Shown in pieces: positions 1-5,420 of a DNA stretch of 6,191 nucleotides. The position numbers were made by a program, and so were the translations under genes. Each line of letters begins with the position of its first letter. The stretch's first letter is position 1. Under the pieces are notes generated by a model. That model did no database searches. It was not told the origin of the DNA and was given only the letters and a program-made list of their open reading frames with translations. Source of the DNA: Bacillota bacterium (GTDB lineage: Bacteria; Bacillota; Bacilli; Bacillales_B; DSM-18226); assembly GCA_030705665.1 (NCBI GenBank), contig JAUZQA010000257.1, positions 1 through 6,191 on the forward strand. The letters are read 5' to 3'.

Positions 1-1309
1 CGATGCCTTCTTTTCCTAGCTTCCATTCAAGATACGGGGCTTTCATGACACCAACGCCATGCTCGCCTGTAATGGTCCCTCCTAATTGGATAGCACTTTC
101 AAAGATTTCTTCAAATGCTTTTTCTACCCGTTCCATTTCATCGTGATTTCTGGCATCAGTTGGACAAGTAGGATGTAGATTTCCATCTCCGGCATGGCCA
201 AATGTACAAATGTGAACATTATATTTTTTAGCAATTTCATTGATTGCTTTTACCATTTTGGCAACTTCTGATCTTGGTACAGTTGCATCTTCAAGAATGG
301 TTGTTGGTTTTAAACGGGCCAAAGCTGAAAGGGCAGTGCGTCTTGCTGTACGCAGTTTATCTGCTTCTACTTCGGAAGCGGCAACCTGAACAGATACGGC
401 TTGTTCTTGTTTACAAATTTCTTGGATCTTTTTAATATCCTGCTCGACTACAGCAGGATGGCCATCTTGTTCGATTAAAAGCACTGCCTGAACATCTGTA
501 GGCAGGCCAATTTGTACATAGTCTTCAACAACTTTTAATGTTGGCTGATCCAAAAATTCAAGGGTGGTAGGAATGATTTTGCTGGCAATAATTTTTGAAA
601 CGGTCCTTGCTGCAGCTTCCAGGTCTTGATAGAGCGCAAGCATCGTTTTCTTTGTTTCTGGCAGCGGAACAAGTTTTAATGTTGCTTCTGTAATAACACC
701 AAGTGTTCCTTCCGAGCCGACAAAAAGACGGGTAAGGTCATATCCAGCTACATCTTTTGCTAGTTTCCCGCCAGTGCGGATGATATCACCGTTTGCAAGA
801 ACAATTTCAAGGGCGATGACATAATCACGAGTTACACCGTATTTTAAACCACGGAGTCCGCCGGAGTTTTCATTGATATTACCGCCGATCATCGAAATGG
901 ACATTGAACCAGGATCAGGAGGGAAGAAAAGCCCTTTCGCCTCTACCGCTTTTCCTAATTCTGCTGTGACAACTCCCGGTTGAACAGTTGCCGTTAAGTT
1001 TTCTTCATCTATTTCCAGAATTTGTTTCATATGTTTGAAAAGAAGTACGACTCCTCCCTGTATTGGACAGGTGCCACCGCAAAGGTTTGTTCCTGAGCCA
1101 CGTGGAACAAGCGGGATCTTGAATTCATTACATACTTTTACGACTTCAGAAACTTCTTTTGTGTTTCTTGGGCTTACTACTGCATCTGGCATGGATTGCA
1201 TATTTGGAGTTGAGTCATAAGAGTAAGAAAGTAGTTCGGTTTTGGAATCAAAAAAGTTTTCTTTTGAGACAATTGATATGATTTTCTCTTTTACTTGATT
1301 AGAAAGCAT
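1..1309 (-). CDS. glcD: Glycolate oxidase subunit GlcD (FAD-linked), 3' end cut by window edge
   Basis: This is the FAD-binding subunit of glycolate oxidase, which oxidises glycolate (and often other 2-hydroxy acids) to glyoxylate and normally works with the iron-sulfur subunit GlcF. I translated 436 residues from ATG at 1309. The frame is open to the left edge, so roughly the last 30 residues of a usual ~470-residue GlcD are missing. Visible signatures are the FAD pyrophosphate-binding stretch PRGSGTNLCGG (residues 69-79), PPDPGS (130-135), GGNINENSGG (142-151), the FAD-domain segment DVAGYDLTRLFVGSEGTLG (186-204), GHAGDGNLHP (371-380) and GEHGVG (415-420), typical of the C-terminal FAD-oxidase domain. 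GGAGGT at 1316-1321 with 6-nt spacing fixes the start. A glcF gene would be expected just off the left edge. Lactate, rather than glycolate, as substrate cannot be excluded from sequence alone. Confidence 0.95.
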   Translation of the reverse strand, partial: MLSNQVKEKIISIVSKENFFDSKTELLSYSYDSTPNMQSMPDAVVSPRNTKEVSEVVKVCNEFKIPLVPRGSGTNLCGGTCPIQGGVVLLFKHMKQILEIDEENLTATVQPGVVTAELGKAVEAKGLFFPPDPGSMSISMIGGNINENSGGLRGLKYGVTRDYVIALEIVLANGDIIRTGGKLAKDVAGYDLTRLFVGSEGTLGVITEATLKLVPLPETKKTMLALYQDLEAAARTVSKIIASKIIPTTLEFLDQPTLKVVEDYVQIGLPTDVQAVLLIEQDGHPAVVEQDIKKIQEICKQEQAVSVQVAASEVEADKLRTARRTALSALARLKPTTILEDATVPRSEVAKMVKAINEIAKKYNVHICTFGHAGDGNLHPTCPTDARNHDEMERVEKAFEEIFESAIQLGGTITGEHGVGVMKAPYLEWKLGKEGI

Positions 1310-1315
1310 AGGAAG

Positions 1316-1321
1316 ACCTCC
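1316..1321 (-). promoter_or_regulatory. Ribosome binding site of glcD
   Basis: GGAGGT lies 6 nt before the ATG at 1309. It overlaps the edge of a short dyad (1319-1330, TCCAT-gt-ATGGA on the plus strand), which could form a weak 4-bp hairpin in the mRNA. Confidence 0.85.
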
Positions 1322-1326
1322 ATGTA

Positions 1327-1340
1327 TGGATGCGCTTTCA
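1327..1340 (-). promoter_or_regulatory. Candidate cre site (CcpA operator) in the glcD leader
   Basis: The minus-strand 14-mer TGAAAGCGCATCCA matches the catabolite-responsive element consensus TGWAANCGNTNWCA at 9 of its 11 defined positions, and the ideal palindrome TGAAAGCGCTTTCA at 12 of 14. It sits between the predicted glcD promoter and the ribosome binding site, where bound CcpA would block elongating polymerase. Catabolite repression of glycolate or lactate oxidation is physiologically sensible. CcpA binding itself is inference. Confidence 0.5.
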
Positions 1341-1353
1341 CTTTCAAGCACAT

Positions 1354-1430
1354 CACATTTCGTATGTTGAACTTATACTTTCATTATAGAGAAATAAAAA
1401 TGATCTTCTATGGATGAACATACGAATGTG
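1354..1430. promoter_or_regulatory. Inverted repeat bracketing the glcD promoter, possible regulator sites
   Basis: The left arm CACATTTCGTATGTT (1354-1368) and right arm AACATACGAATGTG (1417-1430) are complementary apart from one extra T. Each arm is itself a small dyad, ACAT-N5-ATGT and ACAT-N4-ATGT. The arms are about 62 bp apart centre to centre, close to six helical turns, and enclose the TATAAT box. The right arm lies inside the last codons of the regulator gene. This is the layout of paired operator sites, and the regulator encoded at 1408-2562 is the obvious candidate to bind. No T tract follows, so it is not a terminator. Confidence 0.4.
1383..1388 (-). promoter_or_regulatory. Candidate -10 box of the glcD promoter
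   Basis: A perfect TATAAT on the minus strand is placed for transcription to start near 1376, about 67 nt before the glcD ATG. The hexamer 17 nt upstream (ATAGAA) is a poor match to TTGACA. A good -10 with a bad -35 is typical of promoters that need an activator, which fits the CdaR-type regulator encoded next door. Confidence 0.5.
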
Positions 1431-2562
1431 TTCGTGATAAATGGTTGTTTTTTGTGTTTTCATCTAATAGGAGTACAGCAATATACATATTTAATAAATC
1501 ATGGATATTTTTAGTATCCAGATTCGTATATTCTTCTATCTTTTTTAATCGGTAGTGAAGGGTATTAATATGAACATGCAGTGCTTTTGCCGTATTTTTT
1601 AAAGAATTGTTTTGCTGAAAAAAGACTTTAATTGTCTCGAGCAATTCTTTTTCTGAAAGCAATGGAGCAATTGTCCGCTTTATAAACTCCGTTTTGGTTT
1701 TATGATTAAGTTCATCAAGGATCATTTCCAAGGTTAATTCTTCATCAAAAATAATCATTTTTTGTTTTTGTTTAGCAATTTTTAATGCTCTTTCAGCTTG
1801 GCGAAAAGAATTTTTTAATTCAGTCGCTGGAACAACTTGCCCAATACCACAATGAGCAGGGATACCTATTTTACTGTTTAAGAACGAAAGGAACTTTGAA
1901 ATCCTTTTATGAATCTGCTCTCGGCTAAGTCGCAGGGAGCTGTCAAACAAAATGACGATTCTCTCATTTCCCCAGCGAATCACAATATCATTTTGATTGT
2001 TCACAAACCAATTTATAATCGACGACCATATATCCCTTGAAATAATGTAATCTTGTCCTGAAACCTCAACAACTGCGGCCATTCGGTCAACAGTTACATT
2101 AACCGCTAAAATTTTGGCGCGATTAAGGAAATTACGGTTCCACTCTGATAATTGAACCCAATCCATTATAAATGTCTCCATTGCACGGGATTGCTGATCA
2201 AACTGTTCCGCGTAATAGTTCTCACTAATAAGCAGCTCAGTCATTTTGCGGATAATCTCACCAAATGGTGTAACCTTTTCGGGGATACCGGTAATCCCGA
2301 TTACACCGAGCACATCATTTTGAAAGAAAATCGGAAAGTTAATGCCGGCTTTTACACCCTGCAGACGTTTTTGATCTTCTTCTGTGATAATCAACTTTCT
2401 TTTTTCTTGTGAGGCAATTCTGGCGCCCTCATGAAAGGTACCAACTCGTTTTTTATCTGTGCTGGCTATAATAATGCCATCCGTGTTAACAACGATAATG
2501 TCTTCTCCTATGAGCTTTCTTACTTCTTTAACAATATTTTCTGCTAGCTTAGGTGATAGCAT
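1408..2562 (-). CDS. CdaR/PucR-family transcriptional regulator, likely controls glcD
   Basis: A 384-residue cytoplasmic regulator with the CdaR (sugar diacid regulator) layout. An N-terminal putative diacid-recognition sensor domain covers about residues 3-135 (IIVVNTDGIIIAS, then FPIFFQNDVLGVIGITG). A degenerate GGDEF-like middle domain spans roughly 145-275. The C-terminal PucR-type helix-turn-helix spans about 308-365 (SLKNTAKALHVHINTLHYRL at 320-339). The length is normal for the family. ATG at 2562 has GGAGGG at 2569-2574 with 6-nt spacing. It lies directly upstream of glcD on the same strand with a 98-nt gap; as I recall, B. subtilis has a comparable CdaR-type gene (ysfB) beside its glcDF genes. 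Family members usually activate neighbouring catabolic genes in response to a hydroxy- or diacid, so I infer glycolate-responsive activation of glcD. The ligand is not shown by the sequence. Confidence 0.92.
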   Translation of the reverse strand: MLSPKLAENIVKEVRKLIGEDIIVVNTDGIIIASTDKKRVGTFHEGARIASQEKRKLIITEEDQKRLQGVKAGINFPIFFQNDVLGVIGITGIPEKVTPFGEIIRKMTELLISENYYAEQFDQQSRAMETFIMDWVQLSEWNRNFLNRAKILAVNVTVDRMAAVVEVSGQDYIISRDIWSSIINWFVNNQNDIVIRWGNERIVILFDSSLRLSREQIHKRISKFLSFLNSKIGIPAHCGIGQVVPATELKNSFRQAERALKIAKQKQKMIIFDEELTLEMILDELNHKTKTEFIKRTIAPLLSEKELLETIKVFFQQNNSLKNTAKALHVHINTLHYRLKKIEEYTNLDTKNIHDLLNMYIAVLLLDENTKNNHLSRTHSYVHP

Positions 2563-2609
2563 AGGAGTCCCTCCAACTGTAAAAACTGTGATAAAAGCTT
2601 ATTTGCCTT

Positions 2610-2615
2610 ATTATA
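2610..2615 (-). promoter_or_regulatory. Candidate -10 box for the CdaR-type regulator gene
   Basis: TATAAT on the minus strand would start transcription near 2603, about 40 nt before the ATG at 2562. No convincing -35 lies 17 nt upstream (TAGCTG), so this would be a weak or regulated sigma-A promoter. It is downstream of the terminator at 2694-2726, so the regulator gene needs its own promoter here. Confidence 0.4.
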
Positions 2616-2693
2616 TAAAAGGTTCCATTTTTCAGCTATGAATTTTATCAACACATAGAAGAATGGCCATGTTAAAAACCTTAGAAAATAATG

Positions 2694-2726
2694 AAAAAAA
2701 CCAACCCAGTTTTTCTGGATTGGTTT
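2694..2726 (-). terminator. Intrinsic terminator of the DUF3905-like gene
   Basis: On the minus strand AAACCAATCCAG and CTGGGTTGGTTT (arms 2715-2726 and 2698-2709) form a 12-bp stem with one T-G pair and a 5-nt A loop. A run of seven T follows (2694-2700, overlapping the stem end). It begins 20 nt after the stop at 2746 and separates this gene from the regulator gene downstream. Confidence 0.88.
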
Positions 2727-2745
2727 ATAGGATTTTTTGGTCCTA

Positions 2746-3090
2746 TCAATCGGCACTTTTTGAAACATCTTTTGTAGGATGCATGAATGGAGAGCCTTGT
2801 GGTTTTCTTTTGCTTTCTAAAAGTTCGCGATTTTCAGTTGTATTCCAGCCTATATCATTTGTTGGGTGAATCCATTCATCTCCAGCCATAATCTCGGGGT
2901 TCGTTTCTTTAGACCAATTTTCTAATGGGGAATTTTTTGATGCATATAAGCTGTCCCCAATTGTCACGCCAAACTTATTCACAAAGGGAGGTTCCATTTT
3001 AATGCCTGTTCCTTTAAAGCTTGGTGCACTGATCTGATGTGGTAAGGTTTCATTAATGCTTAAATTCTTATCTTCCTTTTTATGTTCCAT
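2746..3090 (-). CDS. DUF3905-like conserved hypothetical protein
   Basis: A 114-residue soluble protein without signal peptide or membrane segment. The most distinctive stretch is DEWIHPTNDIGWNT (residues 71-84), which I associate with the DUF3905 family of bacilli; that family match is from memory and its function is unknown. A second, shorter echo, MHPTKDV (103-109), sits near the C-terminus, so an HPTxD[I/V] element occurs twice. The open frame begins at a GTG at 3102, but that codon has no properly spaced ribosome binding site. ATG at 3090 has GAGGA 5 nt upstream and is preferred. It is monocistronic: a terminator follows, and the upstream gap is divergent from two small plus-strand genes. 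TGA is followed at once by an in-frame TAG. A sporulation role is possible from context only. Confidence 0.8.
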   Translation of the reverse strand: MEHKKEDKNLSINETLPHQISAPSFKGTGIKMEPPFVNKFGVTIGDSLYASKNSPLENWSKETNPEIMAGDEWIHPTNDIGWNTTENRELLESKRKPQGSPFMHPTKDVSKSAD

Positions 3091-3095
3091 AAATG

Positions 3096-3100
3096 TCCTC
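3096..3100 (-). promoter_or_regulatory. Ribosome binding site deciding the start at 3090
   Basis: GAGGA with 5-nt spacing to ATG at 3090. The alternative GTG start at 3102-3100 overlaps this site and has a TAGGAG abutting it, too close to be used, so the shorter 114-residue product is favoured over 118. Confidence 0.7.
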
Positions 3101-3136
3101 ACTCCTATTTTTTCTTAGTTTTTATCTTCAGCCGTT

Positions 3137-3166
3137 TTTTATGAAAGAAATATAAGGAAAGAATCA
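3137..3166 (-). promoter_or_regulatory. Weak candidate sigma-G/sigma-F type promoter for the DUF3905-like gene
   Basis: Minus-strand TGATTC (3161-3166), a 17-nt spacer and CATAAAA (3137-3143) match the forespore sigma-G pattern TGAATA-N17/18-CATACTA at 4 of 6 and 5 of 7 positions. Start of transcription would be near 3130, giving a leader of about 40 nt. Such AT-rich matches arise by chance. The rest of the 3091-3226 gap shows no clear sigma-A promoter in either direction. Confidence 0.25.
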
Positions 3167-3213
3167 TCTAAGCCGATATGTTAAAAACTAATTACTGCAT
3201 CACTTTATAATAC

Positions 3214-3220
3214 GGGAGGA
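3214..3220 (+). promoter_or_regulatory. Ribosome binding site of the first small gene
   Basis: GGGAGGA with 6-nt spacing to ATG at 3227. This strong site is the main argument that the 53-codon frame downstream is a real gene. Confidence 0.85.
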
Positions 3221-3226
3221 ATCAGT

Positions 3227-3388
3227 ATGGCAAAGCGAAAAGCAGAATTTAATGCGGTTGAAAAATACTCTAAAACACCCCGTAAAAATCGCCAAGAAGG
3301 AGAATTTTCAGCTGAATTTGCACATGGCGAGGAAGCAATTAAGGGAGCAAATCGAAATTCTAAACTAGGAAGAAAAGGCAGATCCTAA
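3227..3388 (+). CDS. Small basic protein (53 aa), gamma-type SASP-like
   Basis: Starts MAKRKAEFNAVEKYSKTPRK and ends GRKGRS; rich in Lys, Arg, Asn and Glu, without Cys, Trp or hydrophobic stretches, so it is likely disordered and soluble. The central GEFSAEFAHGEE (residues 25-36) resembles the GQFGTEFASET repeat of gamma-type small acid-soluble spore proteins, whose E-F-A step is cut by the germination protease GPR; the flanking RKNRQ and ANRNS also recall the Gln/Asn/Lys-rich spacers of that family. It is shorter than SspE and has one copy of the segment. Stop and next start overlap (TAATG), so it is co-translated with the following gene. A spore-core function is inference from composition and this motif; it could instead belong to another small Bacillus protein family. 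Confidence 0.75.
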   Translation: MAKRKAEFNAVEKYSKTPRKNRQEGEFSAEFAHGEEAIKGANRNSKLGRKGRS

Positions 3389-3540
3389 TGAAAGAACAAA
3401 AAACCAGATCCACCACAAGCGAAGAATTTAGTGTTGAATTCGGAGATGTAAACGGGACAAAGCTATTTGAATTTCCCTTAGCATCTAAAAAAGACCATAA
3501 ACATAAATCCAGGATAAATAAAAATAAAGCCGGTCATTAA
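3388..3540 (+). CDS. Small basic protein (50 aa), coupled to the upstream small gene
   Basis: Reads MKEQKTRSTT at the start and NKNKAGH at the end. It is hydrophilic and Lys-rich, with a His/Lys-rich tail (KKDHKHK, residues 34-40). EEFSVEFGD (12-20) matches the EFSAEF core of the preceding protein, suggesting related or ancestrally duplicated genes. Its ATG overlaps the previous stop by one base and has no good ribosome binding site of its own (the nearest AGGA is about 18 nt away), so translation probably depends on re-initiation. Its last codons form one arm of the bidirectional terminator at 3526-3549, and its TAA overlaps the stop of the convergent radical SAM gene. I do not recognise a named family. 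Confidence 0.68.
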   Translation: MKEQKTRSTTSEEFSVEFGDVNGTKLFEFPLASKKDHKHKSRINKNKAGH

Positions 3541-3549
3541 ACCGGCTTT
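3526..3549. terminator. Bidirectional terminator shared by convergent genes
   Basis: AAAGCCGGT (3526-3534) and ACCGGCTTT (3541-3549) form a perfect 9-bp GC-rich stem around the 6-nt loop CATTAA. On the plus strand the stem runs into TTTTT; on the minus strand it is followed by ATTTTTATTT. Both stop codons (plus TAA 3538-3540, minus TAA 3539-3537) lie in the loop, so each gene encodes one stem arm in its final codons. Confidence 0.9.
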
Positions 3550-5291
3550 TTAACATTAAATGAAAAGATTTTGGTCTCATTACCGTTTGGAGCAAAATAG
3601 GCTAACAAACAATAGTACCCTTTCACAATCGTACCTGTTTTTAAAAAGTGTGCTAAATCAAAAGATAATTCTTCCAGCATGGTGTGTTTGTAAAGTTCTT
3701 TTTCCTCAAGATTTAGGTTTGTAAATTCAGCTCCTAATGATGAAGGATCTTCAAGAATTTGTTGATAAAATTCATTTCGATTCTTCTTTTCGAAGCTTGC
3801 CTCCCACCATGGTTTTCGTGGTTTGAACTTATGCTTTACTAAGTAATCATACTTCATTAAGCCATTTATGATCTCTAAATCCTTCACCTGGGAATCTTCT
3901 AAGAATTGATCCAGCCTTCGGAACAAATCTTCCAGCTGATGTCCAATTCTCGACCAGCCCTTTTGGTCCCAATAGGTTCCAAAGTCTTGGAAAAAGTCAA
4001 ATGGGGTAGGGAAGCTATTTGTTACTATGTATTCAATTGTTGTATCCATCCGATGGTCATTCCAATACTTTTCTAATACATCTTCCACCTGCTTGATTTT
4101 AATGATGTCCGAAAATGGCAGTACATTGTTTCCTAATATTTCGTAAGGAGAATAGTCCATAAAGGTATAACCGTATTCTTCAGCTTGCAGTCGAAGTCCT
4201 GTTCCGCGCAGCATTTTTAAAAATCCAAGTTGAAGTTCTTCCGGCCTTAGCTCAAATACATCATTAAAGGTTTTACGGAAAGAATTGTAATCTTCCTCTG
4301 GCAATCCAGCAATTAAATCAAGATGCTGATCGATCTTCGCGCCGTTTTTAACCATTGTGACTGTTCTGGTTAATTTAGCATAATTTTGTTTTCTCTTAAC
4401 AAGTTCATTTGTATATTCGTTAGTCGATTGGATACCAATTTCAAAACGGAAAAGTCCTTTAGGAGCTTCATTGTTAAGGAATTCAATGACTTCAGGCCTC
4501 ATGATATCAGCGGTAATTTCAAACTGAAATATAGTGCCTGGAATATGCTCGTCAATTAAAAAGCGGAACATTTCCATTGCGTAGCTTCTGCTAATATTAA
4601 AGGTTCGGTCGACAAACTTAATCGTTTTTGCTCCATTTGCCATTAAAAAGCGGATATCGTCTTTAATTTTCTCCCGATCAAAATAACGGACCCCAACCTC
4701 AATGGAAGATAAGCAAAATTGGCAGCTGAATGGACAGCCGCGGCTTGTTTCAATATAACTGATCCGCTTACTTAACTGGGGAACATCCTCAGGAAAGCGA
4801 TAGGGTGATGGAATATCCTTTAAATCAAGTTTGTTGGTTTGCGGTGTAATGATCACTTGCCCCTCTTGTCGAAGAGCAATTCCAGAGACCTGTGAAAAAT
4901 CTCCATTTTGTTCGATGGCAGTAAGCAGCTGTTTAAAGGTTTGTTCTCCTTCGCCCATGACGATAAAATCAACTTCAGGAATTCTTTCCATCCACTCGGC
5001 AGTATCATACGTAACCTCTGGACCGCCAAGAACAATAATGAGAGAAGGATCGATCTTTTTCAAAAAGCTGATGACTTTAATTGTTTCTTCAATATTCCAT
5101 ATGTAACAGCTAAAACCGATTACGGAAGGATGCTGCTGATATAAGTCAGAAACAATATTCAAGATTGGATCTTTAATTGTATATTCTTTAATATGGATTG
5201 AAAATTCTGGGGAGGCATATGCCTTTAAATATCTGATTGCCAAATTGGTATGGATGTACTTTGCATTTAAGGTAGAACAAATAACGTTCAT
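3537..5291 (-). CDS. B12-binding-domain radical SAM protein with DUF4080-like C-terminus
   Basis: A 584-residue cytoplasmic iron-sulfur enzyme of unknown substrate. Residues 1-135 form a Rossmann-like cobalamin-binding-type domain (VIGFSCYIWN at 57-66, IIVLGGPEVTY 85-95, DFIVMGEGE 108-116). No DxHxxG motif is visible, so any B12 would lack the usual lower-axial His. The radical SAM barrel, about 175-380, carries the 4Fe-4S motif RGCPFSCQFC with Cys186, Cys190 and Cys193, followed by KFVDRTFN (225-232), FEIGIQS (283-289) and DLIAGLPEED (325-334). The remaining ~200 residues fit the DUF4080 extension seen in this subgroup, from memory. ATG at 5291 is supported by AAAGGGAG at 5301-5308. It is a single-gene unit: its own promoter region lies upstream and a shared terminator closes it. 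Relatives include methyltransferases and other tailoring enzymes, but no reaction can be assigned. Confidence 0.92.
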   Translation of the reverse strand: MNVICSTLNAKYIHTNLAIRYLKAYASPEFSIHIKEYTIKDPILNIVSDLYQQHPSVIGFSCYIWNIEETIKVISFLKKIDPSLIIVLGGPEVTYDTAEWMERIPEVDFIVMGEGEQTFKQLLTAIEQNGDFSQVSGIALRQEGQVIITPQTNKLDLKDIPSPYRFPEDVPQLSKRISYIETSRGCPFSCQFCLSSIEVGVRYFDREKIKDDIRFLMANGAKTIKFVDRTFNISRSYAMEMFRFLIDEHIPGTIFQFEITADIMRPEVIEFLNNEAPKGLFRFEIGIQSTNEYTNELVKRKQNYAKLTRTVTMVKNGAKIDQHLDLIAGLPEEDYNSFRKTFNDVFELRPEELQLGFLKMLRGTGLRLQAEEYGYTFMDYSPYEILGNNVLPFSDIIKIKQVEDVLEKYWNDHRMDTTIEYIVTNSFPTPFDFFQDFGTYWDQKGWSRIGHQLEDLFRRLDQFLEDSQVKDLEIINGLMKYDYLVKHKFKPRKPWWEASFEKKNRNEFYQQILEDPSSLGAEFTNLNLEEKELYKHTMLEELSFDLAHFLKTGTIVKGYYCLLAYFAPNGNETKIFSFNVKKPV

Positions 5292-5320
5292 ATTCTATAA
5301 CTCCCTTTAAAAAAATTCCC

Positions 5321-5345
5321 ACAATAGTTTATTATATCCTATTGT
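5321..5345. promoter_or_regulatory. Promoter of the radical SAM gene with an overlapping inverted repeat
   Basis: A minus-strand TATAAT (5331-5336) is the probable -10, about 40 nt before the ATG at 5291; no good -35 is seen 17 nt upstream. It is embedded in a perfect 7-bp inverted repeat, ACAATAG (5321-5327) and CTATTGT (5339-5345), separated by 11 nt. A dimeric repressor bound here would cover the -10. No regulator is identified. Confidence 0.4.
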
Positions 5346-5374
5346 AGGCAAAAAAGGCAGCGAACAAACGAAAG

Positions 5375-5409
5375 AAAAGACCATATCTCAGAATGAGATA
5401 TGGTCTTTT
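5375..5409. terminator. Intrinsic terminator downstream of the LctP-family gene
   Basis: AAAAGACCATATCTCA (5375-5390) and TGAGATATGGTCTTTT (5394-5409) form a perfect 16-bp stem with a 3-nt loop. On the minus strand it ends in TTTTCTTT, beginning 11 nt after the permease stop at 5421; on the plus strand it also ends in a T run. It separates the permease from the radical SAM gene. Confidence 0.92.
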
Positions 5410-5420
5410 TAAAAAGTTCA

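Noticed and set aside
244..435. Plus-strand open frame rich in Leu
   Set aside because: Antisense to glcD, whose coding frame is unambiguous. The Leu-rich composition is a by-product of reading the opposite strand.
1035..1220. Plus-strand open frame of 61 codons
   Set aside because: Antisense to the FAD-binding N-terminus of glcD; no ribosome binding site.
2152..2412. Plus-strand open frame of 86 codons
   Set aside because: Antisense to the sensor domain of the CdaR-type regulator; no start signal or family resemblance.
2727..2746. ATAGGA/TCCTAT inverted repeat around the stop of the DUF3905-like gene
   Set aside because: Only 6-bp AT-rich arms with an 8-nt loop and no suitable T tract on the minus strand; the nearby 12-bp hairpin is the real terminator.
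2544..2768. 74-codon minus-strand open frame between the DUF3905-like gene and the regulator gene
   Set aside because: It spans the terminator at 2694-2726 and overlaps the regulator start in another frame; no ribosome binding site and no recognisable protein character.
2663..2869. Plus-strand open frame of 68 codons
   Set aside because: Runs through the terminator and antisense to the C-terminal codons of the DUF3905-like gene.
3142..3171. TGAAAG-N17-CATCTAA on the plus strand as a sigma-G promoter for the mini-genes
   Set aside because: The -10 matches at only about 4 of 7 positions; too weak to call.
3206..3211. Perfect TATAAT just upstream of the first mini-gene
   Set aside because: Transcription from it would begin near 3218, inside the ribosome binding site at 3214-3220, and no -35 lies at the right distance.
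4831..5144. Plus- and minus-strand open frames inside the radical SAM gene
   Set aside because: All are shadows of the B12-binding-domain codons of the 584-residue protein.
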